NCBI RefSeq assembly: GCF_902859745.1
Contig: NZ_CADIJW010000034.1
Location: 1 to 64,000 of the forward strand
DNA: 64,000 nt
Direction: 5' to 3'
From: Achromobacter dolens
GTDB taxonomy: Bacteria > Pseudomonadota > Gammaproteobacteria > Burkholderiales > Burkholderiaceae_B
Shown: in pieces, positions 1 to 8,158 of the stretch
Position numbering within the stretch: position 1 is the first letter of the stretch
Layout: each line of letters opens with the position of its first letter
Notes under the pieces: generated by a model
Database searches by the model: none
Told to the model about the DNA's origin: nothing
The model's input: only the letters and a program-made list of their open reading frames with translations
Made by a program: the position numbers and the translations under genes

Positions 1-100
1 CAAGGTGGTACCACTCCTTCCCATCCCGAACAGGACAGTGAAACGCCTTTGCGCCGATGATAGTGGACGGACGTCTGTGAAAGTAGGTCATCGTCAGGCT
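1..100 (+). rRNA. rrf: 5S ribosomal RNA, copy 1 (5' end outside window)
   Basis: This is the 3' part of a betaproteobacterial 5S rRNA. The segment from the window edge to about 90 matches the second copy (291-380) with a single difference, t at 50 versus c at 340. The RNA ends with tcgtcaggct at 91-100, the 3' strand of terminal helix I. The missing 5' strand should read roughly gcctgacga. It is probably the regular 5S of a 16S-23S-5S operon lying to the left. Confidence 0.95.
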
Positions 101-110
101 TTTATTGCTC

Positions 111-145
111 AAAACCCCGCAGGCTACGCCTGTGGGGTTTTGTCT
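111..145 (+). terminator. Rho-independent terminator after 5S copy 1
   Basis: A 14-bp stem pairs 111-124 with 128-141 (one G-U pair), with the 3-nt loop tac and a T-rich 3' side. It nearly matches the terminator at 404-438, so the 5S-plus-terminator unit looks duplicated. Confidence 0.9.
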
Positions 146-274
146 TTGTATGAAAGGCCCGCTTTTGCGCGTGGCACGATCATTGAGCCTGGCTCTGATC
201 GTGGCCAGCCATGCGGTCCCTGCAGTGCACAGGATTGGAGCGTTCGCCCTCGTAGCGGAATGCTCGGCAGGTCA

Positions 275-390
275 AGCCTGATACCCATAGCAAGGTGGTA
301 CCACTCCTTCCCATCCCGAACAGGACAGTGAAACGCCTTCGCGCCGATGATAGTGGACGGACGTCTGTGAAAGTAGGTCAGTATCAGGCA
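275..390 (+). rRNA. rrf: 5S ribosomal RNA, copy 2 (complete)
   Basis: A complete 5S rRNA of about 115 nt. Terminal helix I pairs gcctgatac (276-284) with gtatcaggc (381-389). The internal region is almost identical to copy 1. Helix I differs from copy 1 on its 3' side and is matched on its own 5' side, so the terminal stem has changed in a base-paired way. It sits about 175 nt after copy 1, behind that copy's terminator, so it may need its own promoter or rely on read-through. Confidence 0.95.
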
Positions 391-403
391 GTTATTCGAA
401 AAG

Positions 404-438
404 AAAACCCCGCAGGCTAGCGCCTGCGGGGTTTTTTG
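404..438 (+). terminator. Rho-independent terminator after 5S copy 2
   Basis: A perfect 14-bp stem (404-417 with 422-435), loop tagc, and a run of six T (432-437). This is a strong intrinsic terminator ending the rRNA operon. The stretch from here to the end of the aldolase gene (548) shows nothing else. Confidence 0.95.
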
Positions 439-547
439 TTTTATCCGGGGTTACAGCGCCTTGGTGCAACGCGTGGATGCAGATCTTGGCAGCGACGTCA
501 TCGCGGGTGGAGCATCTGCGTCAGGCCGCTGGCGGCGCATGCAGACA

Positions 548-1312
548 TCAACTGGCCTGGCGTTGTGCGGTATCGGGCAGTTGGCGCCGCAGTGCGGCGA
601 AGAACAATTCCGACTGCAGGCGTTCGCTCTGGATCTGCTCAGCGACCTTGGCGGCGATTTTCGGATCCACCGGTGCCATTGGTCGGCCAGTGGATTGCGC
701 CAGCACCTGGGCGGTACAGGCGCGCTCGAGGAAGAACAGGTCATCGTAGGCGTAGTCGAGGCGCTCGCCGCAGACCACCACGCCGTGATTGCCGAGAAAT
801 GCGATGTCGGCGCCTTGCATGGCGTGAGCGATGCGTTCGCCTTCGCTGGCATCCAGGGCCAGCCCGTTGTATTCCGCATCGACGGCGATGCGGCCGTGAA
901 AGCGCATGGCATTCTGTGACAGCGTGGTATCCAGCGTCCGATCGACCGTCAGCGTCAGGGCCGTGGCGTATGGCATGTGGGTGTGCAGCACACAGGCCTT
1001 GCCGGCGACGCGGTGGATCGCGGCGTGAATGAACATGGCCGTCGGCTCGACTTCATGGCGTCCGGCGAGCTTCTGGCCCTGGGCGTCGACCAGCACGATG
1101 TCGTCTGCCTGGACCTCGTTCCACATCAGGCCGCGGGGATTCAGCAGGAAATGATCGCTGTCGCCGGGCAGCGCCACGCTGAAGTGGTTGCAGACGCCTT
1201 CGCCGAGGCCGTGCGCGGCGGCCGCGCGCAGGGCCAGGGCCAGGTCGGCGCGCAGGGCGGCAACACGATCGGCGTGGAAGAGCGCATCCGCGAAGTGGGG
1301 ATCTTTGTTCAT
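548..1312 (-). CDS. Class II aldolase/adducin family protein
   Basis: A cytoplasmic, metal-dependent aldolase, epimerase or decarboxylase of the fuculose-phosphate aldolase/adducin family, 254 aa. The metal-binding HTHMPY motif lies at residues 110-115 and a third His in GNHGVV near 176; an acidic residue in HEVEP (about 87-90) is a likely metal or catalytic partner. The ATG at 1312 is preferred over an in-frame TTG six bases upstream. It lies 27 bp behind a HAD hydrolase gene and is probably co-transcribed with it, with the divergent LysR gene as likely regulator. The family is broad, so the substrate is unknown; the HAD partner suggests sugar-acid or phosphate chemistry. Confidence 0.85.
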   Translation of the reverse strand: MNKDPHFADALFHADRVAALRADLALALRAAAAHGLGEGVCNHFSVALPGDSDHFLLNPRGLMWNEVQADDIVLVDAQGQKLAGRHEVEPTAMFIHAAIHRVAGKACVLHTHMPYATALTLTVDRTLDTTLSQNAMRFHGRIAVDAEYNGLALDASEGERIAHAMQGADIAFLGNHGVVVCGERLDYAYDDLFFLERACTAQVLAQSTGRPMAPVDPKIAAKVAEQIQSERLQSELFFAALRRQLPDTAQRQAS

Positions 1313-1339
1313 GGGCAACCCGAGGTCAGAGGTCAGCGT

Positions 1340-2053
1340 TCAGATCCAGCCAGCCTGTTGGAACAGGCCGGGGACTTTGTCCAAACTCGATACAGTAGCG
1401 TCGGGGCGATAGTCCGGCAAGGGCTGGCGCCCGGTGCCGCGGTCGATCCAGACGCAACGGAAACCGATGTCGCGGGCGGCGGCGTGGTCCAGATGCGGAC
1501 TGGCGCAGATGTGCACGACCTCGTCGGGCGTGACGCCCAAGCTGTCGTGGGCGTGGGCGAAGATGCGCCGTGACGGCTTGTAGGCGCCGGCCTGCTCGGC
1601 CGTGATGACGCGGTCGATGTGGCCACCCAACTGCGCCACGTTGCCCGCGATGATGGCGTCGTCGGTGTTGGAGATGATGCAAAGGCGGAATCCGGCGCGC
1701 TTGAGGGCGGCCAGGGTATCGACCACTTCCGGAAATGGCGGCATCGCCGAAATACTGCCGGTCAGCAGCTCGGCGTCCTGCGGCCGGTAGTCCAAGTCGA
1801 GGTCGCGCATGGTAAGCCGCAACGACTCGCGGGTGACGTCGACAAAGCGCATATGGGGCGGCGTGCGTTCCAGCCGGTGTTCATGCTCGTCGTAGACGCG
1901 CAGGAATTGTGCGGGTGTCGGCTTATGCTGACGCGCTTCGTCCCCTGCCAGGATACGGGCGACCGCGGCTTGCAGGCCTTCGTCCCATTGGATCAGCGTG
2001 CCGTAGCAGTCGAAAGTGAGCCATTGCGGGCGTGGGAGGTGGTCCAGGGGCAT
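1340..2053 (-). CDS. HAD-superfamily hydrolase, haloacid dehalogenase type II
   Basis: A 237-aa cytoplasmic HAD hydrolase. Motif I is DCYGTL at 15-20, where D15 is the nucleophile; dehalogenase-type proteins carry D-x-YGT here instead of DxDGT. Motif II is SNT at 128-130, motif III lysine is in AYKPSRRIF near 159, and the last motif is SPHLDHAAA around 185-193. Members hydrolyse 2-haloacids or phosphate esters; sequence alone does not decide which. It is the first gene of a two-gene operon with the aldolase and diverges from a LysR gene across a 143-bp AT-rich spacer. Confidence 0.82.
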   Translation of the reverse strand: MPLDHLPRPQWLTFDCYGTLIQWDEGLQAAVARILAGDEARQHKPTPAQFLRVYDEHEHRLERTPPHMRFVDVTRESLRLTMRDLDLDYRPQDAELLTGSISAMPPFPEVVDTLAALKRAGFRLCIISNTDDAIIAGNVAQLGGHIDRVITAEQAGAYKPSRRIFAHAHDSLGVTPDEVVHICASPHLDHAAARDIGFRCVWIDRGTGRQPLPDYRPDATVSSLDKVPGLFQQAGWI

Positions 2054-2119
2054 GGGATTCCTTGTCGGAAGTCGTGGGAGATGAAGCCAGCTTAGGACTG
2101 AGCCACCTGAGTCGTAAAA

Positions 2120-2144
2120 TTAATAATTAAACTCCACTCAGTGG
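2120..2144. promoter_or_regulatory. AT-rich divergent control region with two short palindromes
   Basis: The 143-bp spacer between the HAD gene (minus) and the LysR gene (plus) holds two perfect odd palindromes, ttaataattaa (2120-2130) and ccactcagtgg (2134-2144). The surroundings are much more AT-rich than the neighbouring genes. This is the usual place for a LysR autoregulatory/activation site. Which palindrome is bound is inference. Confidence 0.5.
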
Positions 2145-2196
2145 AATAATAAATATCCACGTTCATACCACGCAGTCACACAACCCAGGACACGCC

Positions 2197-3084
2197 ATGC
2201 TTGATCTCGAACTGTTGAAGACTCTCGTCTGCGTGGTTGACGAGGGCAGCTTCACGCGCGCTGCCGGACGGGTGCATCGGACCCAGTCAACGGTGAGCCA
2301 ACAGGTGCGCAAGCTGGAGCAGACGGTCGGCAAGACGCTCTTGCTGCGCGACCGGGCCGGCAACCAGGTGCAGGCCACCGAAGAGGGGGAGCTGATGCTG
2401 GCCTATGCGCGCAAGCTGCTGGCAATGGCGGACGAAGCCGAGTTGGTATTGTCGGCGCCGCGTCGGGTGCAGGTGATCCGGCTGGGCATTCCGGAGGATT
2501 TTGACGTGGCGCGCCTGACGACGCTGTTGGCCGGCTTCGCCGCCAGCCATCCGGATATCCGCCTGGAGACCGGCAGCGGCATGAGCACGGATCTCAAAGC
2601 GGGGCTGGCCGCGGGCGAATTGGACTTGGCGCTGATCAAGCGCGAACCGGGCGACGGGCCGTGCCTGGCGTCATGGCCCGAACGCCTGGCGTGGGTGGGA
2701 GACCGGGCGCTACTGAAGGGCTCGGAGCCGGTTCCGCTGGTGCTGTTTCCGCAAGGCTGCATCTATCGCAAGCGGATGATCTACGCGCTGGAAAGCGCCG
2801 GGCGGCCCTGGCGCGCGGCGTATCACAGCCAGAGTCTGGCAGGCGTGCAGGCGGCCGTGTCGGCGGGGCTGGGCATCTCGCTGCTGCCGGCGTTTGCCTG
2901 TCTGCCGGGGCATGGCCTGCTGGGACAGGCGCAAGGCCTGGCGCCGGCGCCGACCACGGAGCTGGCGATCGTGGGGGATGCGCGAGGCGCGGCCCGCGAG
3001 GCCGTGGCAAGCCTGGTCGCGGTGCTCAAGCGGGCCGTTGGCGAGGACGGCGATACGCCGCGCCGCCGGCTGGCGTCAGCTTAG
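2197..3084 (+). CDS. LysR family transcriptional regulator
   Basis: A 295-aa LysR-type regulator. The N-terminal winged helix-turn-helix spans about residues 3-60 and contains GSFTRAAGRVHRTQSTVSQQ, followed by a linker helix and a periplasmic-binding-protein-like effector domain (about 90-280). It is transcribed away from the HAD/aldolase pair and probably controls it. Its 3' end overlaps the convergent YchJ-like gene by 9 nt. The effector is unknown. Confidence 0.92.
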   Translation: MLDLELLKTLVCVVDEGSFTRAAGRVHRTQSTVSQQVRKLEQTVGKTLLLRDRAGNQVQATEEGELMLAYARKLLAMADEAELVLSAPRRVQVIRLGIPEDFDVARLTTLLAGFAASHPDIRLETGSGMSTDLKAGLAAGELDLALIKREPGDGPCLASWPERLAWVGDRALLKGSEPVPLVLFPQGCIYRKRMIYALESAGRPWRAAYHSQSLAGVQAAVSAGLGISLLPAFACLPGHGLLGQAQGLAPAPTTELAIVGDARGAAREAVASLVAVLKRAVGEDGDTPRRRLASA

Positions 3085-3471
3085 GTCGCCGTCCAGGTAG
3101 TACCAGCGTCCGCCTTCGCGCACGAAACGGCTGACCTCGTGCATGCGGCTGGCGCGTCCGGCCAGGCGGCTGCGCGCGACGAATTCGACCGTGGCGTGAT
3201 CGGCATCCTGTAAGCGCGCCTGCTTGACCGTCAGCCCCAGCCATTTCAGCCCGGGCGGATTGGGGTCGAGCGAAGCCGGCCGGGTGCTGGGATGCCAGGT
3301 GTCGAGCAGGTAGGCGAGCCTGTCCAGCACGAAGGCGCTGTAGCGCGAGCGCATCAGGTCTTGCGCGGTAGGGGCCTGCAAGGCCTGCGAGCCCTGGTGC
3401 CAGCGGCCGCAACAGGTGGCGTAGGGCTTGGCCGTGCCGCAGGGACAGGCAATCGGGTCTGGCGTGGTCAC
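3076..3471 (-). CDS. YchJ-like SEC-C domain protein (UPF0225)
   Basis: A 131-aa protein starting at the GTG at 3471, just downstream of the GNAT stop. The N-terminal SEC-C zinc motif is visible (CPCG at 9-12 and CCG at 20-22). The following NTF2-like part contains the family segment RSRYSAFV. E. coli YchJ (about 150 aa) has a second C-terminal SEC-C motif, which is absent here. The molecular role is unknown; SEC-C zinc knuckles bind Zn and, in SecA, SecB or ribosomes. A much longer open frame upstream has atypical composition and is not part of the gene. Confidence 0.8.
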   Translation of the reverse strand: MTTPDPIACPCGTAKPYATCCGRWHQGSQALQAPTAQDLMRSRYSAFVLDRLAYLLDTWHPSTRPASLDPNPPGLKWLGLTVKQARLQDADHATVEFVARSRLAGRASRMHEVSRFVREGGRWYYLDGDLS

Positions 3472-3479
3472 GATGGCAA

Positions 3480-3752
3480 TCAGGCGAGCAGGTCGTTGTA
3501 TTCGGGATGGCGGCGCATGTAGACATCGGCGTAGGAGCACTGCGGGCGCACCTTCCAGCCCTGCGCGCGGGCCGTCTCCAGCGCGACGCGGGTCAGTTCG
3601 GCGGCGATGCCGCGGCCGCCGACCTGACCCGGCACGCCGGTGTGCGTAATGGTCATCACGCCGTCGCGCAGATGGTAGTCGAGCACGCACAGCACGCCGT
3701 CGACGGTGGCGGTGTAGCGCGAGTGCTCGGTATCGTGGATGACGGAAACCAT
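3480..3752 (-). CDS. Small GNAT-fold N-acetyltransferase (YjdJ-like)
   Basis: A 90-aa minimal GNAT protein of the COG2388 type, which lacks the N-terminal half of a classical acetyltransferase. The acetyl-CoA-binding stretch is VGGRGIAAELTR (about 44-55) and the C-terminal signature resembles PQCSYADVYMRRHPEY. It lies 8 nt upstream of the YchJ-like GTG start, so the two are probably co-transcribed. Substrate unknown. Confidence 0.85.
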   Translation of the reverse strand: MVSVIHDTEHSRYTATVDGVLCVLDYHLRDGVMTITHTGVPGQVGGRGIAAELTRVALETARAQGWKVRPQCSYADVYMRRHPEYNDLLA

Positions 3753-3836
3753 GGGGGCATTCCTGCGTGAATGAGTGGGGAGAGCCTGCGCGGCAGGCTA
3801 TCGACATAGGATACCAGTGGCGGCAGGCGCTTCTGG

Positions 3837-4781
3837 TCAGCGCTGCAGGATCTTCAGCAGCGCCGTCAGTTGCGCGTCGCGTGTCTCGACCAGGTCGGCG
3901 ATGCCGCGCGCGCCCGCCTCGGCGTTGACGCCGTCGATCAGGCGGCGTTGCAGTTCGGGCGTGACCTCGGGCGAGCCGAGGTCGTCCCACCAGGTCTGCA
4001 CCGGGCCCAGCAGGTGGTCCATGAAATGGGCCAGGCCGCCGGCGCCACCGCCCAGGTTGAAGGTCATGTGGGGCCCGAACAGGGCCCAGCGCAGGCCGGG
4101 GCCTTGCGATACGGCGGCGTCGATGTCGGCCACGCTGGCGACGTTGTCGGCGGCCAGGTGGATCGCTTCGCGCCAGAGAGCGGCCTGCAGGCGGTTGGCG
4201 ATGTGGCCGGGGACCTCTTTGTTCAGGCGGATCGGGTATTTGCCCAACTGGCGGTAGAAGGCGATGCAGCGTTCGATGGTGGCCGCCGAGGTCTGCTTGC
4301 CGCCGACCACTTCCACCAGCGGGATCAGGTGCGGCGGATTGAACGGGTGGCCGATGACGAAGCGCGATGCATGCTGGCAACGCGATTGCAGCCGGGTCAT
4401 GATGAGTCCGGACGAGCTGGAGGCGACGATGGCGTGGGGCGCGAGCAGCGCATCCATGCGCGCGAACAGGTCGGTCTTGAAGTCCTCGCGTTCGGGCGCG
4501 TTTTCCTGGACGAAATCCACGCCTTGCAGCGCGGCGGCCAGATCGGGCTCGAAGCGCAGGGCATCGGGCGTGGAGCCGGCGGCGACGCGTCCGAGTTCCG
4601 CGAGCACCGGCCAGGCAGCGGCGACGCGCGCGCGCGTCAGCGATTCGGCGTCGGCGGCGGGATCGCAGACCACGACGTCGAGCCCATGCGCGAGGAACAA
4701 CGCGGCCCAGCTAGCGCCGATGGTGCCAGCGCCGACAATCGCAACGCGGCGGATGGCTGGATGGGGGGACGAGTCGGTCAT
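3837..4781 (-). CDS. 3-hydroxyacyl-CoA dehydrogenase family protein (carnitine/gulonate dehydrogenase-like)
   Basis: A 314-aa soluble NAD-dependent dehydrogenase. The N-terminal Rossmann fold has GAGTIGASWA, and the catalytic segment includes SSSSGL and GHPFNPPHLIPLVEVV, where the His is the expected catalytic base. A helical C-terminal dimerisation domain follows. The length matches lambda-crystallin, L-carnitine dehydrogenase or L-gulonate 3-dehydrogenase relatives better than fatty-acid-oxidation HADs. The ATG at 4781 has GGAG 7 nt upstream; earlier in-frame ATGs lack a ribosome-binding site. It stands alone, so the substrate stays open. Confidence 0.85.
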   Translation of the reverse strand: MTDSSPHPAIRRVAIVGAGTIGASWAALFLAHGLDVVVCDPAADAESLTRARVAAAWPVLAELGRVAAGSTPDALRFEPDLAAALQGVDFVQENAPEREDFKTDLFARMDALLAPHAIVASSSSGLIMTRLQSRCQHASRFVIGHPFNPPHLIPLVEVVGGKQTSAATIERCIAFYRQLGKYPIRLNKEVPGHIANRLQAALWREAIHLAADNVASVADIDAAVSQGPGLRWALFGPHMTFNLGGGAGGLAHFMDHLLGPVQTWWDDLGSPEVTPELQRRLIDGVNAEAGARGIADLVETRDAQLTALLKILQR

Positions 4782-4969
4782 GCGGCGCTCCGGAGGATGT
4801 CGATGGGAGGGCCCATTGTGAAGCAAAGCGGGCGGGGTTGCCACGCGCGGGGTCGGCGGGCAAGATAGCGAGGCCTTGCGTCATCGAGGCCGCTGCGCGG
4901 CCTGTTTTTCCGCATCGCAGCTCGGCGCGGACTGGCCGCGCGTATCCTCACTGCTGATTGGAGAGCTTC

Positions 4970-5602
4970 ATGGAGTCGTCCCGATCCGGCGAACGGCGAG
5001 CGGTGCCGTACTTCTGCCAATGGGAATCGGCGCATCGGGCGGGCGAGATCATCCGCAAGGAACTGCGCCTCGAGGATGACCCGGCGTGGCGCGCATCGGG
5101 CGCGCGTGACGTTGAGGAATATGCGCGCTGGGCCAGCCATGTCTGTGGCATGGCCTGCCTGAAGATGGTGCTGGCCGCCGAGACTGGGCAGGTCCATCCG
5201 ACGCTGGAACTGGCGCGCCGCAGCCTGCCTTATGGCGCCTATACAGAGAATTCCGAGGGGCACATCAAGGGAATGATCTATGCGCCGTTCGTGCGCTTCG
5301 TGGGCGAGCAATTCGGGCTGCGGGCGCAAGTGCGGGTGGACCTGCGCGCGGACGAATTGCCGACGCTGCTGGGCGACGCGGCTTATTTCATGGCGTCGGT
5401 GCATCCGTGGATCCGCTGGCCGGACCGGGAGCCGCCGGCCAAGGGCGGGCACCTGGTGCTGGTGACGCGGGCCACGCCGGAGCATGTGACCTTCCACAAT
5501 CCTTCCGGCGAGCCTGGCGCGCAGGCCGATGCTTGTGTGCCGATGGCGGCGTTCGATCGCGCGTTCGCCGGGCGTGGCGTTGCGATCCTGCGAGCGGCCT
5601 GA
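4970..5602 (+). CDS. C39-like papain-fold cysteine protease domain protein
   Basis: A 210-aa protein with the Peptidase_C39-like layout: candidate nucleophile C59 in VCGMACLKM (C63 is also present), catalytic His in KGGHLVLVT (H161) and the third residue in FHNPSG (N177). No signal peptide or transmembrane segment is evident, and there is no ABC exporter or bacteriocin-like gene beside it, so it is a stand-alone family member. The ATG at 4970 has GGAGAG just upstream, better than the TTG at 4958. It converges on the MFS gene. Substrate unknown. Confidence 0.75.
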   Translation: MESSRSGERRAVPYFCQWESAHRAGEIIRKELRLEDDPAWRASGARDVEEYARWASHVCGMACLKMVLAAETGQVHPTLELARRSLPYGAYTENSEGHIKGMIYAPFVRFVGEQFGLRAQVRVDLRADELPTLLGDAAYFMASVHPWIRWPDREPPAKGGHLVLVTRATPEHVTFHNPSGEPGAQADACVPMAAFDRAFAGRGVAILRAA

Positions 5603-5616
5603 GGGGCCCCCGGGGC

Positions 5617-7029
5617 TCAGGCGTTGCGCGCGCGGCGCAGATAGCGCCACACCAGCGCCGCGGCGCCGAGGTAGCCCGCCGCGATGATGGCGTAGGCGGC
5701 GGGCAGGCTGGCGTGCCAGTCGGGCAGCAGGTGCAGGACGGTGCCCATCAACGCCACGCCGACCAGCGCGCCCGATTGGCGGTTGGCGTTCAGCGCGGCG
5801 GCGGCGCTGTTGGCGTGGTGCTTGCCCGAGACCTGCATCACCACGCTGGTCATGGCGGGCACCGCGATGCCGACGCCGAGGTTGGCCAGCGCCACGATCA
5901 CCGCGAATGGCCAATAGCGCATGTCGGGCGCGAAGCTGAACAGGCCGACCGCGCTCATTGCGGTGGCCAGGCAGATGCCGCCCAGCAACGCGGCCGAGAC
6001 GTTCCAGCGCGCCGACAAGCGGCTCGACAGCAGATTGCCGATCGAAAACACGGCCAGCATCGGCACCAACTGGATGCCGGTCTGCAGCGCGTCTGCGCCG
6101 CGCGCATGCTGCAGGAACAGGCTGAGCAGGAATAGCTGGCCGTAGGCCGCGAGGTTGATCAGGAAGCCCACGCCGTTGGCGGCCGCGAATTGCGGGGTCT
6201 GGAACAGCGGACGCGGCAGGATCGGCTCGGCATGGCGCCGCTCGCGCCGCACCAGCGCCAGCGTGGCCGCCGCACACAAGGCGATCGCGCCCAGGATGGG
6301 CGCCGACGACCAGCCGTAGGCGTTGCCCTGTATCAGCGCGAAACACAGCGCGGACAGCGCCACCACGCCGAGCGCGTGGCTCAACGGGTTGAGCGCGCGC
6401 GGCCGGCGCGGCGCGGCCTGGATACGGCGCCGCGCCAGCCACAGGCCGGCCAGGCCCAGCGGCAGGTTGATCAGGAAGATGCCGCGCCAGCCGAATTGAT
6501 GGATCAGCACGCCCCCCAGCAGGGGGCCCGCGGCGCCGGCCACCGCCACGATGGCCGACCATGCGGCGAGCATGCGGTTGCGCACCTGCTCGTCTTCGTA
6601 GGCGTGGGCCAGCAGGCTGAGCGAGCTTGGCATGAACAGCGCCGCGCCCAATCCCTGCAGCATGCGGGCGGCGATCAGCAGGTCGCCGCCGGGCGCGATG
6701 CCGCAAAGCAGCGAGGCCAGCGTGAAGACGCCCAGCCCGGCCAGGTAGATGGTCTTGGCGCCATAGCGGTCGGCCAAGGCTCCAGCCACCAGCAGCAGCG
6801 CGGCGAAAGTCAGCGTGTAGCCGTCGACGATCCAGACCAGATCGGTGAGCGGCACGGTGAATTGCTGCGCGATGCTGGGCAGGGCGACGTTGACGACGGT
6901 GACGTCCAGCATCGCCATGACGAAGCCAATGGCCAGCGTGACGAGGGGCAGCAGGCCGGTGACGGCGGGACGCGGGACGGGATCCGCCGGGGCGGGCGGG
7001 AGGGGAGCGGTGGGGCAGGCGGTGCGCAT
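5617..7029 (-). CDS. MFS drug efflux transporter, DHA2 (EmrB/QacA) family
   Basis: A 470-aa inner-membrane protein with about 14 hydrophobic segments. Family motifs are visible: LDVTVVNVALPSIA in TM1, motif A (GALADRYGAK) after TM2 and motif C (GPLLGGVL) in TM5. Such proteins are proton antiporters for lipophilic drugs or metabolites. It is divergent from a LysR gene across a short spacer carrying repeated gatgcaaa elements, so LysR control is likely. No membrane-fusion protein or outer-membrane channel is adjacent. Confidence 0.92.
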   Translation of the reverse strand: MRTACPTAPLPPAPADPVPRPAVTGLLPLVTLAIGFVMAMLDVTVVNVALPSIAQQFTVPLTDLVWIVDGYTLTFAALLLVAGALADRYGAKTIYLAGLGVFTLASLLCGIAPGGDLLIAARMLQGLGAALFMPSSLSLLAHAYEDEQVRNRMLAAWSAIVAVAGAAGPLLGGVLIHQFGWRGIFLINLPLGLAGLWLARRRIQAAPRRPRALNPLSHALGVVALSALCFALIQGNAYGWSSAPILGAIALCAAATLALVRRERRHAEPILPRPLFQTPQFAAANGVGFLINLAAYGQLFLLSLFLQHARGADALQTGIQLVPMLAVFSIGNLLSSRLSARWNVSAALLGGICLATAMSAVGLFSFAPDMRYWPFAVIVALANLGVGIAVPAMTSVVMQVSGKHHANSAAAALNANRQSGALVGVALMGTVLHLLPDWHASLPAAYAIIAAGYLGAAALVWRYLRRARNA

Positions 7030-7080
7030 GGCGGGGACTTCCGGGGACTATCCGAGGCGCACAGCTTAGGAGGTTTCCGT

Positions 7081-7128
7081 GATGCAAAAAATAGGAGAAA
7101 CTGCTCTATAGTGATGCAAAATTGCATC
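7081..7128. promoter_or_regulatory. Probable LysR operator: three gatgcaaa half-sites
   Basis: Within the MFS/LysR spacer, gatgcaaa occurs at 7081-7088 and 7113-7120, and its inverse ttgcatc at 7122-7128. The last two form a palindrome with 7-bp arms and a 2-bp centre. The two direct copies are 32 bp apart, about three helical turns. This matches LysR autoregulatory sites with a strong recognition palindrome plus an activation half-site. Confidence 0.65.
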
Positions 7129-7175
7129 GCATCGACGAGCTACGCTCTGATGGTTTCCTGAGGGCATTCGCGGCC

Positions 7176-8042
7176 ATGGATTGGGACAACGCGCGCATTT
7201 TCCTGGCGATCTACCGCAACGGCACCCTGCGCGGCGCCGCCGCGCTGTTGCAGATTGACCAGGCCACGGCCGGCCGCCGGCTGGCGGCGTTGGAAACCTC
7301 GCTGGATGCCCGGCTGTTCCTGCGCACCCCGTCGGGTTACGTGCCGACCGCCGCCGGCGAGCAGGCCTTCGCCGCCGCCGAGCGCATGGAGCAGGCCGCC
7401 GACCAACTGCAGCGGCAGATGCAGGGGCTGGATCACCGGTTGTCGGGCGTGGTGCGGGTGGCGACGTCGGAGACGGTCGCCAGCTATTTCATCATGGAAG
7501 CGGTGCGCCGCCTGCATCGGCAGCATCCCGATATCCGCATCGCGCTGTCGACTTCAATTCAAATCAGCAACCTGACGCGGCGCGAGGCCGACCTGGCGAT
7601 CCGCAACGTCAAGCCGGACAACCCCGATCTGATCCTCCGTCACCTGGCCCGCAGGGATGTCGGCTTGTTTGCATCGAAGTCGTATATCGCCGCGCGCGGC
7701 GAGCCACGGCAGGGCACGGCGTTTGCCGGCCACACGCTGGTCACCTATCAGCAATCGGTGCTGCCGGGATGGTCGGATACCTTTTGCGGCGAGCCGACGG
7801 GCAATGGCCATATCGCGATGGAAGTGAATTCGGGGCTGATGATCATCGAGGCGGTGGCGGCGGGCCTGGGCATCGGCGAATTGCCGGTCCACATGGCGTC
7901 GAAATATCCCGACCTGGTGCGCATATGGCCGCATCGCAGCGAACCCTATGACCTGTGGCTGGTGATGCACGGCGACCTGAACCGCACGGCGCGGGTGCGG
8001 GCGGTGGCGGACGCCATCGTCGAGGTGTTTGAAGAGGACTGA
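7176..8042 (+). CDS. LysR family transcriptional regulator
   Basis: A 288-aa LysR regulator starting at the ATG at 7176 (MDWDNARIFLAI), the usual LysR start position. An upstream in-frame TTG at 7122 lies inside the operator palindrome and is unlikely. The wHTH covers about residues 1-60 (GTLRGAAALLQIDQATAGRR) and the effector domain follows. It probably regulates the divergent DHA2 pump and itself. Its 3' end is 116 bp before the amidase gene. Confidence 0.9.
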   Translation: MDWDNARIFLAIYRNGTLRGAAALLQIDQATAGRRLAALETSLDARLFLRTPSGYVPTAAGEQAFAAAERMEQAADQLQRQMQGLDHRLSGVVRVATSETVASYFIMEAVRRLHRQHPDIRIALSTSIQISNLTRREADLAIRNVKPDNPDLILRHLARRDVGLFASKSYIAARGEPRQGTAFAGHTLVTYQQSVLPGWSDTFCGEPTGNGHIAMEVNSGLMIIEAVAAGLGIGELPVHMASKYPDLVRIWPHRSEPYDLWLVMHGDLNRTARVRAVADAIVEVFEED

Positions 8043-8158
8043 GACGCGGGCCCTGGCGCAAACCGCAGCTTGTAGCGGCGGGCCGGCGGCGCTAAGGTTG
8101 ACCGTCCGGCGGCGCTGGCGCGCCGGCTCTGTTCCATGACCTGAACGAGGAGTTCCGC

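Noticed and set aside
142-274. A tRNA gene between the two 5S genes
   Set aside because: No T-loop or cloverleaf could be drawn; only a single 8-bp hairpin is present.
3076-4380. A 434-codon open frame on minus covering the YchJ-like gene and beyond
   Set aside because: Only the last 131 codons look like a real protein; the rest is Arg/Pro-rich antisense of the dehydrogenase and GNAT region.
4778-7087. A 769-codon minus frame overlapping the DHA2 transporter
   Set aside because: Wrong frame; low-complexity Arg/Pro/Gly sequence without membrane segments, while the 470-codon frame encodes the transporter.
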